The translations under genes were made by a program, and so were the position numbers. A DNA stretch of 14,839 bases from Chloroflexota bacterium (GTDB lineage Bacteria > Chloroflexota > Dehalococcoidia > Lucifugimonadales > Lucifugimonadaceae). Position 1 is the first letter of the stretch; every line of letters starts with the position of its first letter. Shown here piece by piece: positions 1-7,075 of this stretch. A model generated the notes under the pieces. That model worked only from the letters and a program-made list of their open reading frames with translations. It had not been told where the DNA came from and searched no databases. The stretch is from contig PCAX01000033.1 of NCBI GenBank assembly GCA_002730795.1, positions 23,711-38,549 of the forward strand, in the 5' to 3' direction.

Positions 1-461
1 TATGGAGGATATTTTAACCTCCAGAATTGACCACCCATCCACAATAGGATTCCAGTCAAAATTCCTACGATTACTCTGATGAGTTCATTAATCCAAGAAT
101 TATCAACTGCTAACTTAAATAAAAACCCAATTCCTAAAACAACAGCTATGGAACCTATGATCGCAAGCCAATTAATGCCTGCAAGTTTTTCTATATTTAA
201 ATTTATTCTTTTTGGAGTTGCCTGTTGACTGGGAGTCTTTTGAGAAGTTTTTGTTGGGCGGTTTTCTTGCCTTGATTCTTCTAATTTTATGCCTCTTGAA
301 ATAAGAGCTTGTCTCAAACTATCGACATGAGAACGTAAAGTGTTAAATTCTTCTCTAGATACTGGACTCGCACTTTCTAGGATTTTTATCGTACTACCAC
401 AAGAAATGCAAAAATGGTGTTCGTCTTTATTTTGAAACTGACATTTTGGACAAGTAATCAT
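1..461 (-). CDS. DUF2339-like multi-spanning membrane protein with N-terminal zinc ribbon (partial, 3' end off left edge)
   Basis: The reading frame opens with ATG at 461 and stays open for 153 codons to the left edge without a stop, so this is the N-terminal part of a longer protein. Residues 4-21 form a zinc ribbon (CPKC, then CISC after ten residues). Residues 36-66 are charged and probably helical, followed by a Ser/Thr/Lys/Gln linker to about residue 90. Membrane segments lie at about 98-119 and 127-145. The stretch around NWLAIIGSIAVVLGIGFLFK, then an aspartate and a tryptophan before the next helix, matches how DUF2339 membrane proteins begin their hydrophobic core. Those proteins usually have many more helices, and their role is unknown. 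The start is supported by the zinc ribbon beginning at once; upstream there is only a weak GAGA-like ribosome site. The gene is divergent from the HAD gene. The family call rests on motif resemblance only. Confidence 0.75.
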   Translation of the reverse strand, partial: MITCPKCQFQNKDEHHFCISCGSTIKILESASPVSREEFNTLRSHVDSLRQALISRGIKLEESRQENRPTKTSQKTPSQQATPKRINLNIEKLAGINWLAIIGSIAVVLGIGFLFKLAVDNSWINELIRVIVGILTGILLWMGGQFWRLKYPP

Positions 462-572
462 AATATCTCTAAGTTATCGGTAATGTAATCTATAATATAT
501 CTTTCATTAATACGATGCTCCAGCAATATTAACGCGATTTATTGCCAAGCTTGGCCTCGACTTGGATTCTTT
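462..572. promoter_or_regulatory. Divergent spacer with probable promoters and a 12-bp palindrome
   Basis: This 111-base gap separates two outward-reading genes and must hold a promoter for each. On the plus strand TATAAT occurs at 491-496, a perfect -10 match, but no good -35 box sits 16-18 bases upstream. The same AT-rich patch read on the minus strand contains TATTAT about 30 bases before the DUF2339 start. A perfect 12-base palindrome, GCCAAGCTTGGC, lies at 544-555, 17 bases before the GTG start of the HAD gene, where a repressor could bind. No promoter is proven; these are pattern matches in AT-rich DNA. Confidence 0.35.
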
Positions 573-1427
573 GTGAAAATTGAAAATTATCCTATGAAAA
601 CATTCCCGAATTGTTTGCGGTCCCTGCTATTCGACTTTGACGATACACTTGTTCCCGAATTAATACCAGAAGAACAAACTTTAAAAGAACTGCATAAAAA
701 TATTTGTAACAAACACATTAATTCAACTAATTTTTCAAATAAAGTGCTGTTCGTAGCGAATAAATTTTGGAATGAATCAAAATACTTTCCTTATACCAAC
801 AATATTGGCTTTACTCCGTTTGAAGGATTATGGAGCCCCTTTTACGATGTTGAAACTACCGGAACCAAAGGCTTAAATAGCTGGCTCACTTACTATAGAA
901 AATCCGTCTGGTCTGAAACTTTAAACATATTTCATATACCTGGTGACTGGAAAGAACTTTCTGAATTATTTTGTTCCATACGGAAAAATAAAATTAAACC
1001 CTATCGAGGGGTAAATAAACTCTTGGCATATTGTAAAACCAAATATTCTATAGGTCTGATTACTAACGGGTCTTCAGCTCTGCAAAACTATAAAATATCG
1101 GCTTCCGGGTTAAAAAAATACTTTGATACCATCGTTATCGGCGATGAAGTCGGTAATGGGAAGCCCTCAAGGGTTCCGTTTCAAAAGGCTTTGGAAGATT
1201 TAAACTCATCCCCGAAGCAAGCCATAATGATAGGAAATTCCTTAACACATGATATTGTTGGGGCAAATAATATAGGAATTTATTCCGTTTTAGTTAAAAC
1301 CAGCGAAACTAATATTGTAGACACGTATCCCGACAATATAATTGAATCTGTAACCGATGTTCTAACGGTACTAAAACAAAAGACCAGAGGTAAAAATGAA
1401 ACCAGCAGATCTAAAATCGACACTTAA
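573..1427 (+). CDS. HAD-superfamily hydrolase (probable phosphatase)
   Basis: A haloacid dehalogenase-type hydrolase, a cytosolic enzyme class that mostly removes phosphate from small metabolites through an aspartyl-phosphate intermediate. Motif I is DFDDT at residues 21-25 (nucleophile D21, acid/base D23). A large alpha-helical cap spans roughly 26-145. Motif II is TNG at 164-166, the motif III lysine is K197 in GNGKP, and motif IV is IGNSLTHDI at 220-228. Family members of this branch normally read GDS or GDT at motif IV; here the first acid is Asn222, with D227 kept. The length of 284 residues is longer than the usual 210-240, because of the cap. The start is uncertain: GTG at 573 or ATG at 594, neither with a clear ribosome site, and 594 fits the spacing to motif I equally well. 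The 3' end overlaps the aldolase gene by 32 bases. The substrate cannot be told. Confidence 0.85.
   Translation: MKIENYPMKTFPNCLRSLLFDFDDTLVPELIPEEQTLKELHKNICNKHINSTNFSNKVLFVANKFWNESKYFPYTNNIGFTPFEGLWSPFYDVETTGTKGLNSWLTYYRKSVWSETLNIFHIPGDWKELSELFCSIRKNKIKPYRGVNKLLAYCKTKYSIGLITNGSSALQNYKISASGLKKYFDTIVIGDEVGNGKPSRVPFQKALEDLNSSPKQAIMIGNSLTHDIVGANNIGIYSVLVKTSETNIVDTYPDNIIESVTDVLTVLKQKTRGKNETSRSKIDT
1386..1390 (+). promoter_or_regulatory. Ribosome binding site of the HpcH/HpaI aldolase
   Basis: AGAGG lies five bases before ATG 1396, inside the end of the HAD gene. It is one of the better Shine-Dalgarno matches in this window and fixes the aldolase start within the upstream coding region, which implies co-translation. 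Confidence 0.6.
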
Positions 1428-2226
1428 GTCCGGAAATCCAGCGTTTGGATTTATGCTATCAGCAATTATTACGTCAAAGTGGGCTCGGTATTTCGAAGGG
1501 TGCACGTTAGATTATTGTGTAATCGACTGGGAACACGGAGCTAGGGATAGGGCAGAGATTGCTAATCTCGTATATATATTGCAAAAGTCGAATATAACCG
1601 CAATAGTTAGAGTCCCATACCCTGATCCTGTTTTTGTAGCTATGGCTCTCGATGCTGGGGCAGATGGAGTGTTAGTCCCATACGTCGAATCCATCGATGA
1701 CGCCCGCGCATGTGCAAACAAATTACGACTTCACCCGTTCAAGGGTGAGTATTTAGAAAAAGCAACTAAGTCCAATGAGTTTCCAAGTGATAAAACCAGA
1801 AATTATTTATCTAAAAGACATGAAGATCATTTCTTCATACTCGGTATAGAAAGTGTTCCAGGAGTTGAACGTTTAAACGCTTTACTTGAAGCTTCAAATC
1901 CTGATGGTATCTTTGTTGGACCTAACGATCTAAGCACATCCCTTGGTATTCCAGACGAAGTTGACAATCCTTTGTACTTGAACACCCTAAAAAATATCAT
2001 CTCTACAGGAAACGATTTCGGAATTCCAACTATGATTCATCAACAGACCATGGAATCCTCTAAAACGGCAATAGAACTTGGCGCTCGATGGATTTTACAT
2101 TCTGGTGATCTCGGGATACTTCTCCGGGCTACTCAAAATGAATTCAGCGAATTACGAAATTTTTCTACACAATTTTATGGACAAATAAAGGATGTTAAAT
2201 TAGAAGATACGATTGATACGGTGTAG
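1396..2226 (+). CDS. HpcH/HpaI-family class II aldolase
   Basis: A metal-dependent pyruvate aldolase of the HpcH/HpaI family, which splits or forms 2-keto-3-deoxy acids to give pyruvate and an aldehyde in the cytosol. Residues equivalent to those of E. coli HpaI are in place: H47 in DWEHG (catalytic base), R72 in VRVPYPDP (pyruvate binding), E152 in GIESVPGVE and D178 in VGPNDLS (metal ligands). The region ADGVLVPYVES at 90-99 is also typical. The 276 residues are close to the usual 250-270. The segment that in HpaI reads RYPP-G-RG is replaced by RLHPFKGEYLEKA plus a charged stretch at 111-145, so this belongs to a side branch and not to HpaI proper. The start at ATG 1396 has AGAGG five bases upstream and overlaps the HAD gene by 32 bases. 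The true aldehyde substrate is unknown; a citrate-lyase-like activity is less likely. Confidence 0.88.
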   Translation: MKPADLKSTLKSGNPAFGFMLSAIITSKWARYFEGCTLDYCVIDWEHGARDRAEIANLVYILQKSNITAIVRVPYPDPVFVAMALDAGADGVLVPYVESIDDARACANKLRLHPFKGEYLEKATKSNEFPSDKTRNYLSKRHEDHFFILGIESVPGVERLNALLEASNPDGIFVGPNDLSTSLGIPDEVDNPLYLNTLKNIISTGNDFGIPTMIHQQTMESSKTAIELGARWILHSGDLGILLRATQNEFSELRNFSTQFYGQIKDVKLEDTIDTV

Positions 2227-2229
2227 GTT

Positions 2230-2955
2230 TTATCTCAAATTAAACCTTCGAAAACCTTCAGCAAATTCGGCGCCAATCTGATTTCCGAGATCTGCTCTTC
2301 GTTTTTTCATCCATTTTATAGCCTCGTCAGGGTTTTCAATCTGACTTACATGAGCACGGAGTGCTTCTGTTGATTTTTCCACGTCATCTGCAGAAATCGG
2401 GTACCAAAAATTTGAATTTTCTCCAAATGTCATTACCCAAACCTCCTCAACATTATGGGTGTCTAATTTTTCTGATATTAACTCTGGGAATGTAAGGTGA
2501 TCTCTAGCTGAAGGGAACACAGCGGCAAGAGATGACTCTCCAGCAGCAAAGTGATCAGGATGTCCAATATATTGGGACGTCATTAAATCTCTCTTGGGAT
2601 TAGTGGTAATGAGTAAATCAGGCTGCCAAATTCGTATTTGTTTCGTAATGTCTTTCCTTAGATCTAAAGTTGGCTCCAAATATCCATCGGGGTAATTTAA
2701 AAACACTACTTCTTTGAGCCCTAGTATTTTTCCTGCATTAATTTGTTCGAGGCGTCTAATCTCTGATAATTCTTCTGAAGATAAAGATCTGTTTTGGGTG
2801 CCTTTAGACCCGTCAGTGCACAAAACATAAACAACTTCTGCTCCTTCCCGGCACAAACGCGCAACCGATCCCGAACAGCCCCATTCAGCATCGTCAGGAT
2901 GGGCCACAACAACCATCGCTTTTTTTATTTTTTGTTCTTCTTGTTTTTCTGACAT
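2230..2955 (-). CDS. PIG-L/LmbE-family zinc deacetylase
   Basis: A member of the PIG-L family (LmbE, MshB, GlcNAc-PI deacetylase), which uses zinc to hydrolyse N-acyl groups, typically from N-acetyl sugars or their conjugates. The signature AHPDD is at residues 18-22 and HPDH at 132-135. By comparison with MshB, the zinc ligands are H19, D22 and H135, and D21 is the general base. CTDGSKG at 46-52 is another conserved family block. Length 241 is normal, and no signal peptide or membrane segment is seen, so it is cytosolic. The start at ATG 2955 has AGGA eight bases upstream on the minus strand. It follows the alpha/beta hydrolase by 48 bases in the same direction, so a two-gene unit is likely. 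Its stop lies three bases from that of the convergent aldolase. The substrate is not deducible. Confidence 0.9.
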   Translation of the reverse strand: MSEKQEEQKIKKAMVVVAHPDDAEWGCSGSVARLCREGAEVVYVLCTDGSKGTQNRSLSSEELSEIRRLEQINAGKILGLKEVVFLNYPDGYLEPTLDLRKDITKQIRIWQPDLLITTNPKRDLMTSQYIGHPDHFAAGESSLAAVFPSARDHLTFPELISEKLDTHNVEEVWVMTFGENSNFWYPISADDVEKSTEALRAHVSQIENPDEAIKWMKKRRADLGNQIGAEFAEGFRRFNLR

Positions 2956-2963
2956 TAAAACAA

Positions 2964-2967
2964 TCCT
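2964..2967 (-). promoter_or_regulatory. Ribosome binding site of the PIG-L gene
   Basis: AGGA on the minus strand, eight bases before ATG 2955. It supports the chosen start, which places the AHPDD motif 18 residues into the protein. Confidence 0.45.
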
Positions 2968-3003
2968 ATTTAATCAAACCTTTAAAGTGTAGTATGGAAA
3001 CTC

Positions 3004-3741
3004 TCATTTTAAAAACCCTAAAACAACTTTCTTTGTTTGTTGATTACGATAAAACATACCTCCATGAGTTTCCTCCGGAATAGATAAAAATTTTGAAGAC
3101 GCCACAACTCGTGAAAAATCCCTGGTTAAACTGTAAAGTGGGTCTTTTTCACCACACACAATCTGGGTAGGAATTTTGTTGTGCTCTAGGGTTTTTTCCG
3201 CGCCTTTCCAATTTAGTAAGGCCTCAGTACTTAGCGACAACGCATATGGATTATTAGCAGGTCTTTTATAATTTGCCACCCCCAACGCACGTTCCAAAAC
3301 GTCAACTTTATTAGACCGCAATATTTGTATACGCCTATTGAGTTGATCAGAATCCCTCGCTGGAGAATACCCGTGCATTGCTAGTATTACCACTTTATGC
3401 AGTCGTTCACTGTGTGACGACAAAAGTTCATAAGCCGGACGACCACCCATCGAAAAACCGACAAATGAAAATTTTGTCCATCCAAAATTATTGGCAAGAT
3501 CTAACACTAATCCGGTCCGTTCTTCAACAGTGTATTGTTTTATATCTCTTGGTTTAGAAGACCTACCGTGACCCGTAGCATCGAATAATAAACATTTAAA
3601 TGATTTGGACAAAACATCGACCCAACCAGACTCTATCCAATCATCTGCCCACATAGAGAAACCGTGATGAAGAATCACGATTGGTCCTTCACCAAAGATT
3701 TCGTAATATATTTTCTTGTTACCTAATTCCAAAATAGGCAT
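3004..3741 (-). CDS. Alpha/beta-fold hydrolase
   Basis: An alpha/beta hydrolase of the small-esterase and lactonase type, probably cytosolic. The oxyanion-hole motif HHG is at residues 25-27, GHGRSSKP at 57-64, the nucleophile elbow GFSMGG at 95-100 (S97), the acid D200 in GEKDPLY and the base H226 in ETHGG, giving a complete triad. Length 245 is short for the group because the cap between about 125 and 180 is small. The start at ATG 3741 leads straight into the first beta strand. A perfect GGAGG is present upstream (3761-3765) but 19 bases away, too far to be a normal ribosome site, and the frame has a stop just upstream, so no earlier start is possible. It leads a probable operon with the PIG-L gene and is divergent from purE. 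The substrate is unknown. Confidence 0.88.
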   Translation of the reverse strand: MPILELGNKKIYYEIFGEGPIVILHHGFSMWADDWIESGWVDVLSKSFKCLLFDATGHGRSSKPRDIKQYTVEERTGLVLDLANNFGWTKFSFVGFSMGGRPAYELLSSHSERLHKVVILAMHGYSPARDSDQLNRRIQILRSNKVDVLERALGVANYKRPANNPYALSLSTEALLNWKGAEKTLEHNKIPTQIVCGEKDPLYSLTRDFSRVVASSKFLSIPEETHGGMFYRNQQTKKVVLGFLK

Positions 3742-3776
3742 AGCTAATCTTTAAATTCAACCTCCAAAAAATAACA

Positions 3777-3794
3777 AATGTATAGTTATACATT
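3777..3794. promoter_or_regulatory. Perfect 18-bp palindrome between divergent genes (candidate operator)
   Basis: AATGTATA and TATACATT face each other across a 2-base centre in the 97-base gap between the alpha/beta hydrolase and purE starts. It lies about 45 bases before purE and 36 before the hydrolase. Symmetric sites of this type (GTATA...TATAC) are bound by dimeric regulators such as GntR or TetR proteins. The region is AT-rich, so chance and overlap with -10 boxes are possible, and no regulator gene is adjacent. Confidence 0.35.
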
Positions 3795-3838
3795 AAAATT
3801 ATTGAATGTAAACATTAATTAGAAAAGGTTATAACTAC

Positions 3839-4342
3839 ATGGAAAAACCTATTGTCTCAATAATTATGGGTAGTAAATCTGACTTACCAACTCTGAAGCA
3901 TGCTGCTACAGTTCTAGAAGAATTTCAAATTCCCCATGAAATAAAAATTGTGTCCGCACACAGAACTCCTGATCTAATGTTTGATTTTGGGAAAAAAGCT
4001 TTATCGAGAGGAATAAAAGTAATAATAGCCGGAGCTGGTGGAGCCGCTCATTTACCTGGTATGATCGCATCTAATACTGTTATCCCTATTATTGGTGTCC
4101 CGGTAAAAACTTCGTCTTTAAGTGGTGTAGATTCTCTTTTATCAATTGTTCAAATGCCCAAGGGGGTGCCTGTTGCCACTGTTGCAATTGGATCTGCGGG
4201 TGCCACAAATGCTGGGTTATTAGCTGCTCAAATATTAGGATTAAACAGTCCGAAACTCCAATCAAATCTTATAAAAAGCCGAAAAAAAACCACAAATGAA
4301 ATAGAAAAAGAATCCAATATAAATACTAATGATACCGAATAA
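3839..4342 (+). CDS. purE: N5-carboxyaminoimidazole ribonucleotide mutase
   Basis: PurE class I moves the carboxylate of N5-CAIR to carbon 4, giving CAIR, in de novo purine synthesis. The P-loop-like MGSKSD at residues 10-15, SAHRTP at 39-44 with the catalytic histidine H41, AGAGGAAHLPGM at 64-75 and the GVPVKTSSLSGVDSLLS block at 86-102 are diagnostic. Length 167 matches bacterial PurE. The last 30 residues are Lys/Asn/Glu-rich and poorly conserved in the family. Class I assignment agrees with the adjacent purK; animal-type class II enzymes use carbon dioxide directly and need no PurK. The start ATG 3839 has a weak AAAAGG about 10 bases upstream. It overlaps purK by 14 bases, so the two are co-transcribed. 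Confidence 0.97.
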   Translation: MEKPIVSIIMGSKSDLPTLKHAATVLEEFQIPHEIKIVSAHRTPDLMFDFGKKALSRGIKVIIAGAGGAAHLPGMIASNTVIPIIGVPVKTSSLSGVDSLLSIVQMPKGVPVATVAIGSAGATNAGLLAAQILGLNSPKLQSNLIKSRKKTTNEIEKESNINTNDTE

Positions 4343-5486
4343 CATCAATGAGCTCCCTACTGGATCGAAGATAGGTATACTCGGGGGAGGTCAGTTAGGC
4401 CGGATGCTCGTTCAAGCTGCTAAAACTCTGGGTTATAAAACCGTAATTTTAGACCCCACGCCTTTGTCGCCTGCAGGGCAAATATCTGATCATCAAATAA
4501 TTGCCGAATACAGTTCCACAGCCGCCGCCAAAGCTATGGCACATATGTGTGATGTTGTGACATACGAATTCGAAAACGTTGATTTACAATCTGTCCTTGC
4601 CATATCTGAAATAGTTGAATTGCATCCTTCACCAGAAGTTCTAAGTATCGCGAGAGATAGAAATAAGGAAAAAACCAAACTTTTTTCCTTAAATATTCCC
4701 ACTCCAAAGTTTAGTGCTATTGAAACTTTAAATAGTTTAGAAAAGGTTACAACCGAACTTAATTTTCCGTTCGTGTTAAAAACAGCAACATCTGGCTATG
4801 ATGGTAAAGGCCAGGTAATTGTTGAATCAAAAAAAAACATAGTGCACGCGTTTGAATTGTTACATAAAAAAAATTCTGGGTTAATTGCTGAAGAATTCAT
4901 CGATTTCGAATGCGAGTTATCAGTGATATGTGCTCGAGATAAAAGTGGAAATATTGCTACTTTTGGTCCATCCGAAAATATTCATGAAAATCATATTCTC
5001 GATATATCAATAGTACCCGCAAGAATCCCAGAAAAGATCAAATCATTGGCTGAAGATATAGCAATCACAATCGCTAGAGAGCTCAAAGTGATTGGTTTAA
5101 TCGCAGTAGAAATGTTTTTAACTAAGGAAGGAAACCTACTGGTGAACGAACTTGCACCACGTCCCCATAACTCGGGACATTACAGCATTGATGCCTGTGA
5201 CACTTCTCAATTTACCCAATTAATCAGAATATTAACTGGAAAAACTCTAGGAAAAACTGAAAGTTTTTCCTCAGCAGTAATGGTTAATCTTTTAGGGGAT
5301 ATATGGACACAAAACAGTTGTCCTGATTGGAAAAAAGTCACATCAGAAAAAGGATCACACCTTCATTTATACGGAAAAGAAAGTCCTCGCCCTGGTCGTA
5401 AAATGGGACATATAACCGTAACCTCTGAAGATGTGGTAACGGCACTTGATAAAGCTATATTTATTCGTAAAAGCTTGGTTGAATAA
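4329..5486 (+). CDS. purK: N5-carboxyaminoimidazole ribonucleotide synthase
   Basis: PurK is an ATP-grasp enzyme that carboxylates AIR with bicarbonate and ATP to make N5-CAIR, the substrate of PurE. The N-terminal Rossmann-like domain opens with GILGGGQLGRM (residues 16-26) and has VTYEFENV at 77-84. The ATP-grasp core shows LKTATSGYDGKGQ at 150-162, AEEFIDFECELS at 187-198, and VNELAPRPHNSGHYS at 272-286, which holds the metal and phosphate ligands. The C-terminal domain ends with YGKESPRPGRKMGH at 348-361. Length 385 is typical. ATG 4329 lies within the last codons of purE (14-base overlap), so translation is probably coupled; no strong ribosome site is visible. The gene is convergent with the exporter operon, with only seven bases between the two coding regions. 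Confidence 0.97.
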   Translation: MIPNNINELPTGSKIGILGGGQLGRMLVQAAKTLGYKTVILDPTPLSPAGQISDHQIIAEYSSTAAAKAMAHMCDVVTYEFENVDLQSVLAISEIVELHPSPEVLSIARDRNKEKTKLFSLNIPTPKFSAIETLNSLEKVTTELNFPFVLKTATSGYDGKGQVIVESKKNIVHAFELLHKKNSGLIAEEFIDFECELSVICARDKSGNIATFGPSENIHENHILDISIVPARIPEKIKSLAEDIAITIARELKVIGLIAVEMFLTKEGNLLVNELAPRPHNSGHYSIDACDTSQFTQLIRILTGKTLGKTESFSSAVMVNLLGDIWTQNSCPDWKKVTSEKGSHLHLYGKESPRPGRKMGHITVTSEDVVTALDKAIFIRKSLVE

Positions 5487-5493
5487 ATATGGT

Positions 5494-6183
5494 TTATACC
5501 AATTTTCCATTTGAAATCTGATAAACCTTATGCGAGAGATCTAATAGCGCTCTATCGTGGGTAGTAGCCAAAATTGACATACCATCTCTTTCAACCATCA
5601 ATTTAAACAGCCCAAAAATATTTTCGGCGTTCGTTGAATCAAGTTCGCCTGTTGGCTCATCGGCAAGTATTACATCAGGTTTGGTGGCAATTGCTCTTGC
5701 TATCGCAATTCTCTGTTGTTCGCCACCAGAAAGCTCATAGGGTCTGTGTTTGGATCTATGACTTAATTGAACAATATCCATTGCTTCCATTGTCATTTGT
5801 TCCCTGTTGTGAGCATTTACACCAGCGATCCGTAACGGTAGTTCCACATTTTCATATGCCGATAACAATGGTAATAATGAAAAAGATTGAAAGATAATTC
5901 CAATTTTTTTGCGCCTCAATTCAAGTTTTTCTTCTTCTGATAATTTTGCCATATCTGATCCATTAAAAAGAACTTGGCCTCTGGTAGGTAAGTCTAAACC
6001 AGCCAATAGGTTTAATAAGGTGGTTTTACCTGAACCTGATCTACCTACAAAGGTCACAAACTCACCTGTAGATACACTTAAATCAATACCCGATAAAGCA
6101 TTAATTGTTTCTCCTCTAAGTTCGTAATTACGAGATAAATCTAACGCTTGAATGATGTAAGGAACTGAAATGTTTTTATTCAT
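5494..6183 (-). CDS. ABC exporter ATPase, LolD/MacB type (second ATPase of the operon)
   Basis: The ATP-binding subunit of a MacB/LolCDE-superfamily ABC system, which works at the cytoplasmic face of the membrane to drive an FtsX-type permease. Walker A is GRSGSGKT (residues 47-54), the Q-loop IIFQSFSLLP (96-105), the signature LSGGEQQR (151-158), Walker B VILADE (171-176) with the family-typical PTGELD after it, and the H-loop ATTHD with H209. All catalytic residues are present. At 229 residues it is a minimal ATPase of normal size with no extra domain. Its ATG at 6183 lies inside the end of the preceding ATPase gene (8-base overlap), so it is translated by coupling. The two ATPases are clearly different in sequence, which suggests a heterodimer, though each could also form homodimers. 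Confidence 0.95.
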   Translation of the reverse strand: MNKNISVPYIIQALDLSRNYELRGETINALSGIDLSVSTGEFVTFVGRSGSGKTTLLNLLAGLDLPTRGQVLFNGSDMAKLSEEEKLELRRKKIGIIFQSFSLLPLLSAYENVELPLRIAGVNAHNREQMTMEAMDIVQLSHRSKHRPYELSGGEQQRIAIARAIATKPDVILADEPTGELDSTNAENIFGLFKLMVERDGMSILATTHDRALLDLSHKVYQISNGKLV

Positions 6184-7075
6184 TTGATTCTAGTGTTATT
6201 TCTCCCTTAGATGTTTTACCAATTCTTACTCGTCTTCCCAGTTCAGAATCACTTAAAATTTCCTTAGGAATTTGTACATTTCCAGAAGAATCAATTAATA
6301 GATATTCATTAATCCTAGGGGGGATTTTTTTTTCTTTTCTTCGAAATAACACAGATTGATCTATTTCTGTGCTTGTTTTACCATCTTTTATAGTAATTGC
6401 TCTATTCACTGATGAATATATGAGCGGGTCATGCGTAACAATAATAATGGTGGTTCCAATTTCTCTGTTAATAGTATTCATTAGGTCCAAAACATCGTGA
6501 CCTGATTCCTCATCGAGTTCTCCTGTGGGTTCATCAGCTAATAACAAAGAAGGAGAGTTACTTAAACCCACTGCTATAGAAACTCGTTGTTGTTCCCCTC
6601 CCGATAATTCAATTGGCTTATGGTTTCGCCTGTTAGTAAGACCTACCATTTCCAGTAAATGTTCCGATTTATTTTGGCGTTCGTTCCTTGACATATTAGA
6701 AACCATCATGGGTAATTGAATATTTTCTATAGCTGAAAGATATGGAAAAAGGTTTTGGTTAGCCTGCTGCCAAATAAATCCGACTTCATACCTTCTATAG
6801 ATGACCGCTTCTCGTTCCGTCATTTGTAGTAAATTATGACTACCTACTTGTACCGATCCAGCGGAAGGAAAATCGTACCCCGCAAGAATGTTTAGTAACG
6901 TAGATTTTCCGCTTCCCGAAGCTCCAACGATCGCTACTATCTCTCTATAGTTGACAGTTAATTCCAATCCTCTTAGTGCTACCACTTCGAGATCAGAAGT
7001 TTTAAATATCTTAAATAAACCGACACAATTAACGTGTGGATCATTTAATTTTTTCTTTTCTCGCTTTTCGGTCAT
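6176..7075 (-). CDS. ABC exporter ATPase with C-terminal AbrB-like extension (first ATPase of the operon)
   Basis: An ATP-binding subunit of the MacB/LolD type. Walker A is GASGSGKST (residues 51-59), the Q-loop region GFIWQQANQNLFPYL (99-113), the signature LSGGEQQR (157-164), Walker B LLLADE (177-182) followed by PTGELD, and the H-loop VTHD with H215. The catalytic set is complete. The family normally ends near residue 230. This protein has about 65 further residues: a basic linker (240-255) and a unit at about 257-296 reading YLLIDSSGNVQIPKEIL, then LGRRVRI and GEITLE. This resembles the swapped-hairpin beta fold of AbrB/SpoVT proteins (where the motif is a Gly-x-hydrophobic-x-IPKE-hydrophobic turn). 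Whether it mediates dimerisation or control is unknown. The ATG overlaps the permease stop by four bases, and the 3' end overlaps the next ATPase by eight. Confidence 0.93.
   Translation of the reverse strand: MTEKREKKKLNDPHVNCVGLFKIFKTSDLEVVALRGLELTVNYREIVAIVGASGSGKSTLLNILAGYDFPSAGSVQVGSHNLLQMTEREAVIYRRYEVGFIWQQANQNLFPYLSAIENIQLPMMVSNMSRNERQNKSEHLLEMVGLTNRRNHKPIELSGGEQQRVSIAVGLSNSPSLLLADEPTGELDEESGHDVLDLMNTINREIGTTIIIVTHDPLIYSSVNRAITIKDGKTSTEIDQSVLFRRKEKKIPPRINEYLLIDSSGNVQIPKEILSDSELGRRVRIGKTSKGEITLESNE

Noticed and set aside
3761..3765. GGAGG upstream of the alpha/beta hydrolase as its ribosome site
   Set aside because: It is 19 bases from the ATG and no in-frame start lies at a normal distance.
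4240..4342. Lys/Asn-rich tail of PurE as a possible fused extra domain
   Set aside because: Total length matches ordinary bacterial PurE, whose C-terminal tails are variable and charged.
5490..5501. TGGT-TTAT-ACCA hairpin followed by T-rich DNA at the convergent ends of purK and the second ATPase gene
   Set aside because: Only four base pairs with an AT-rich loop; too weak to call a terminator.
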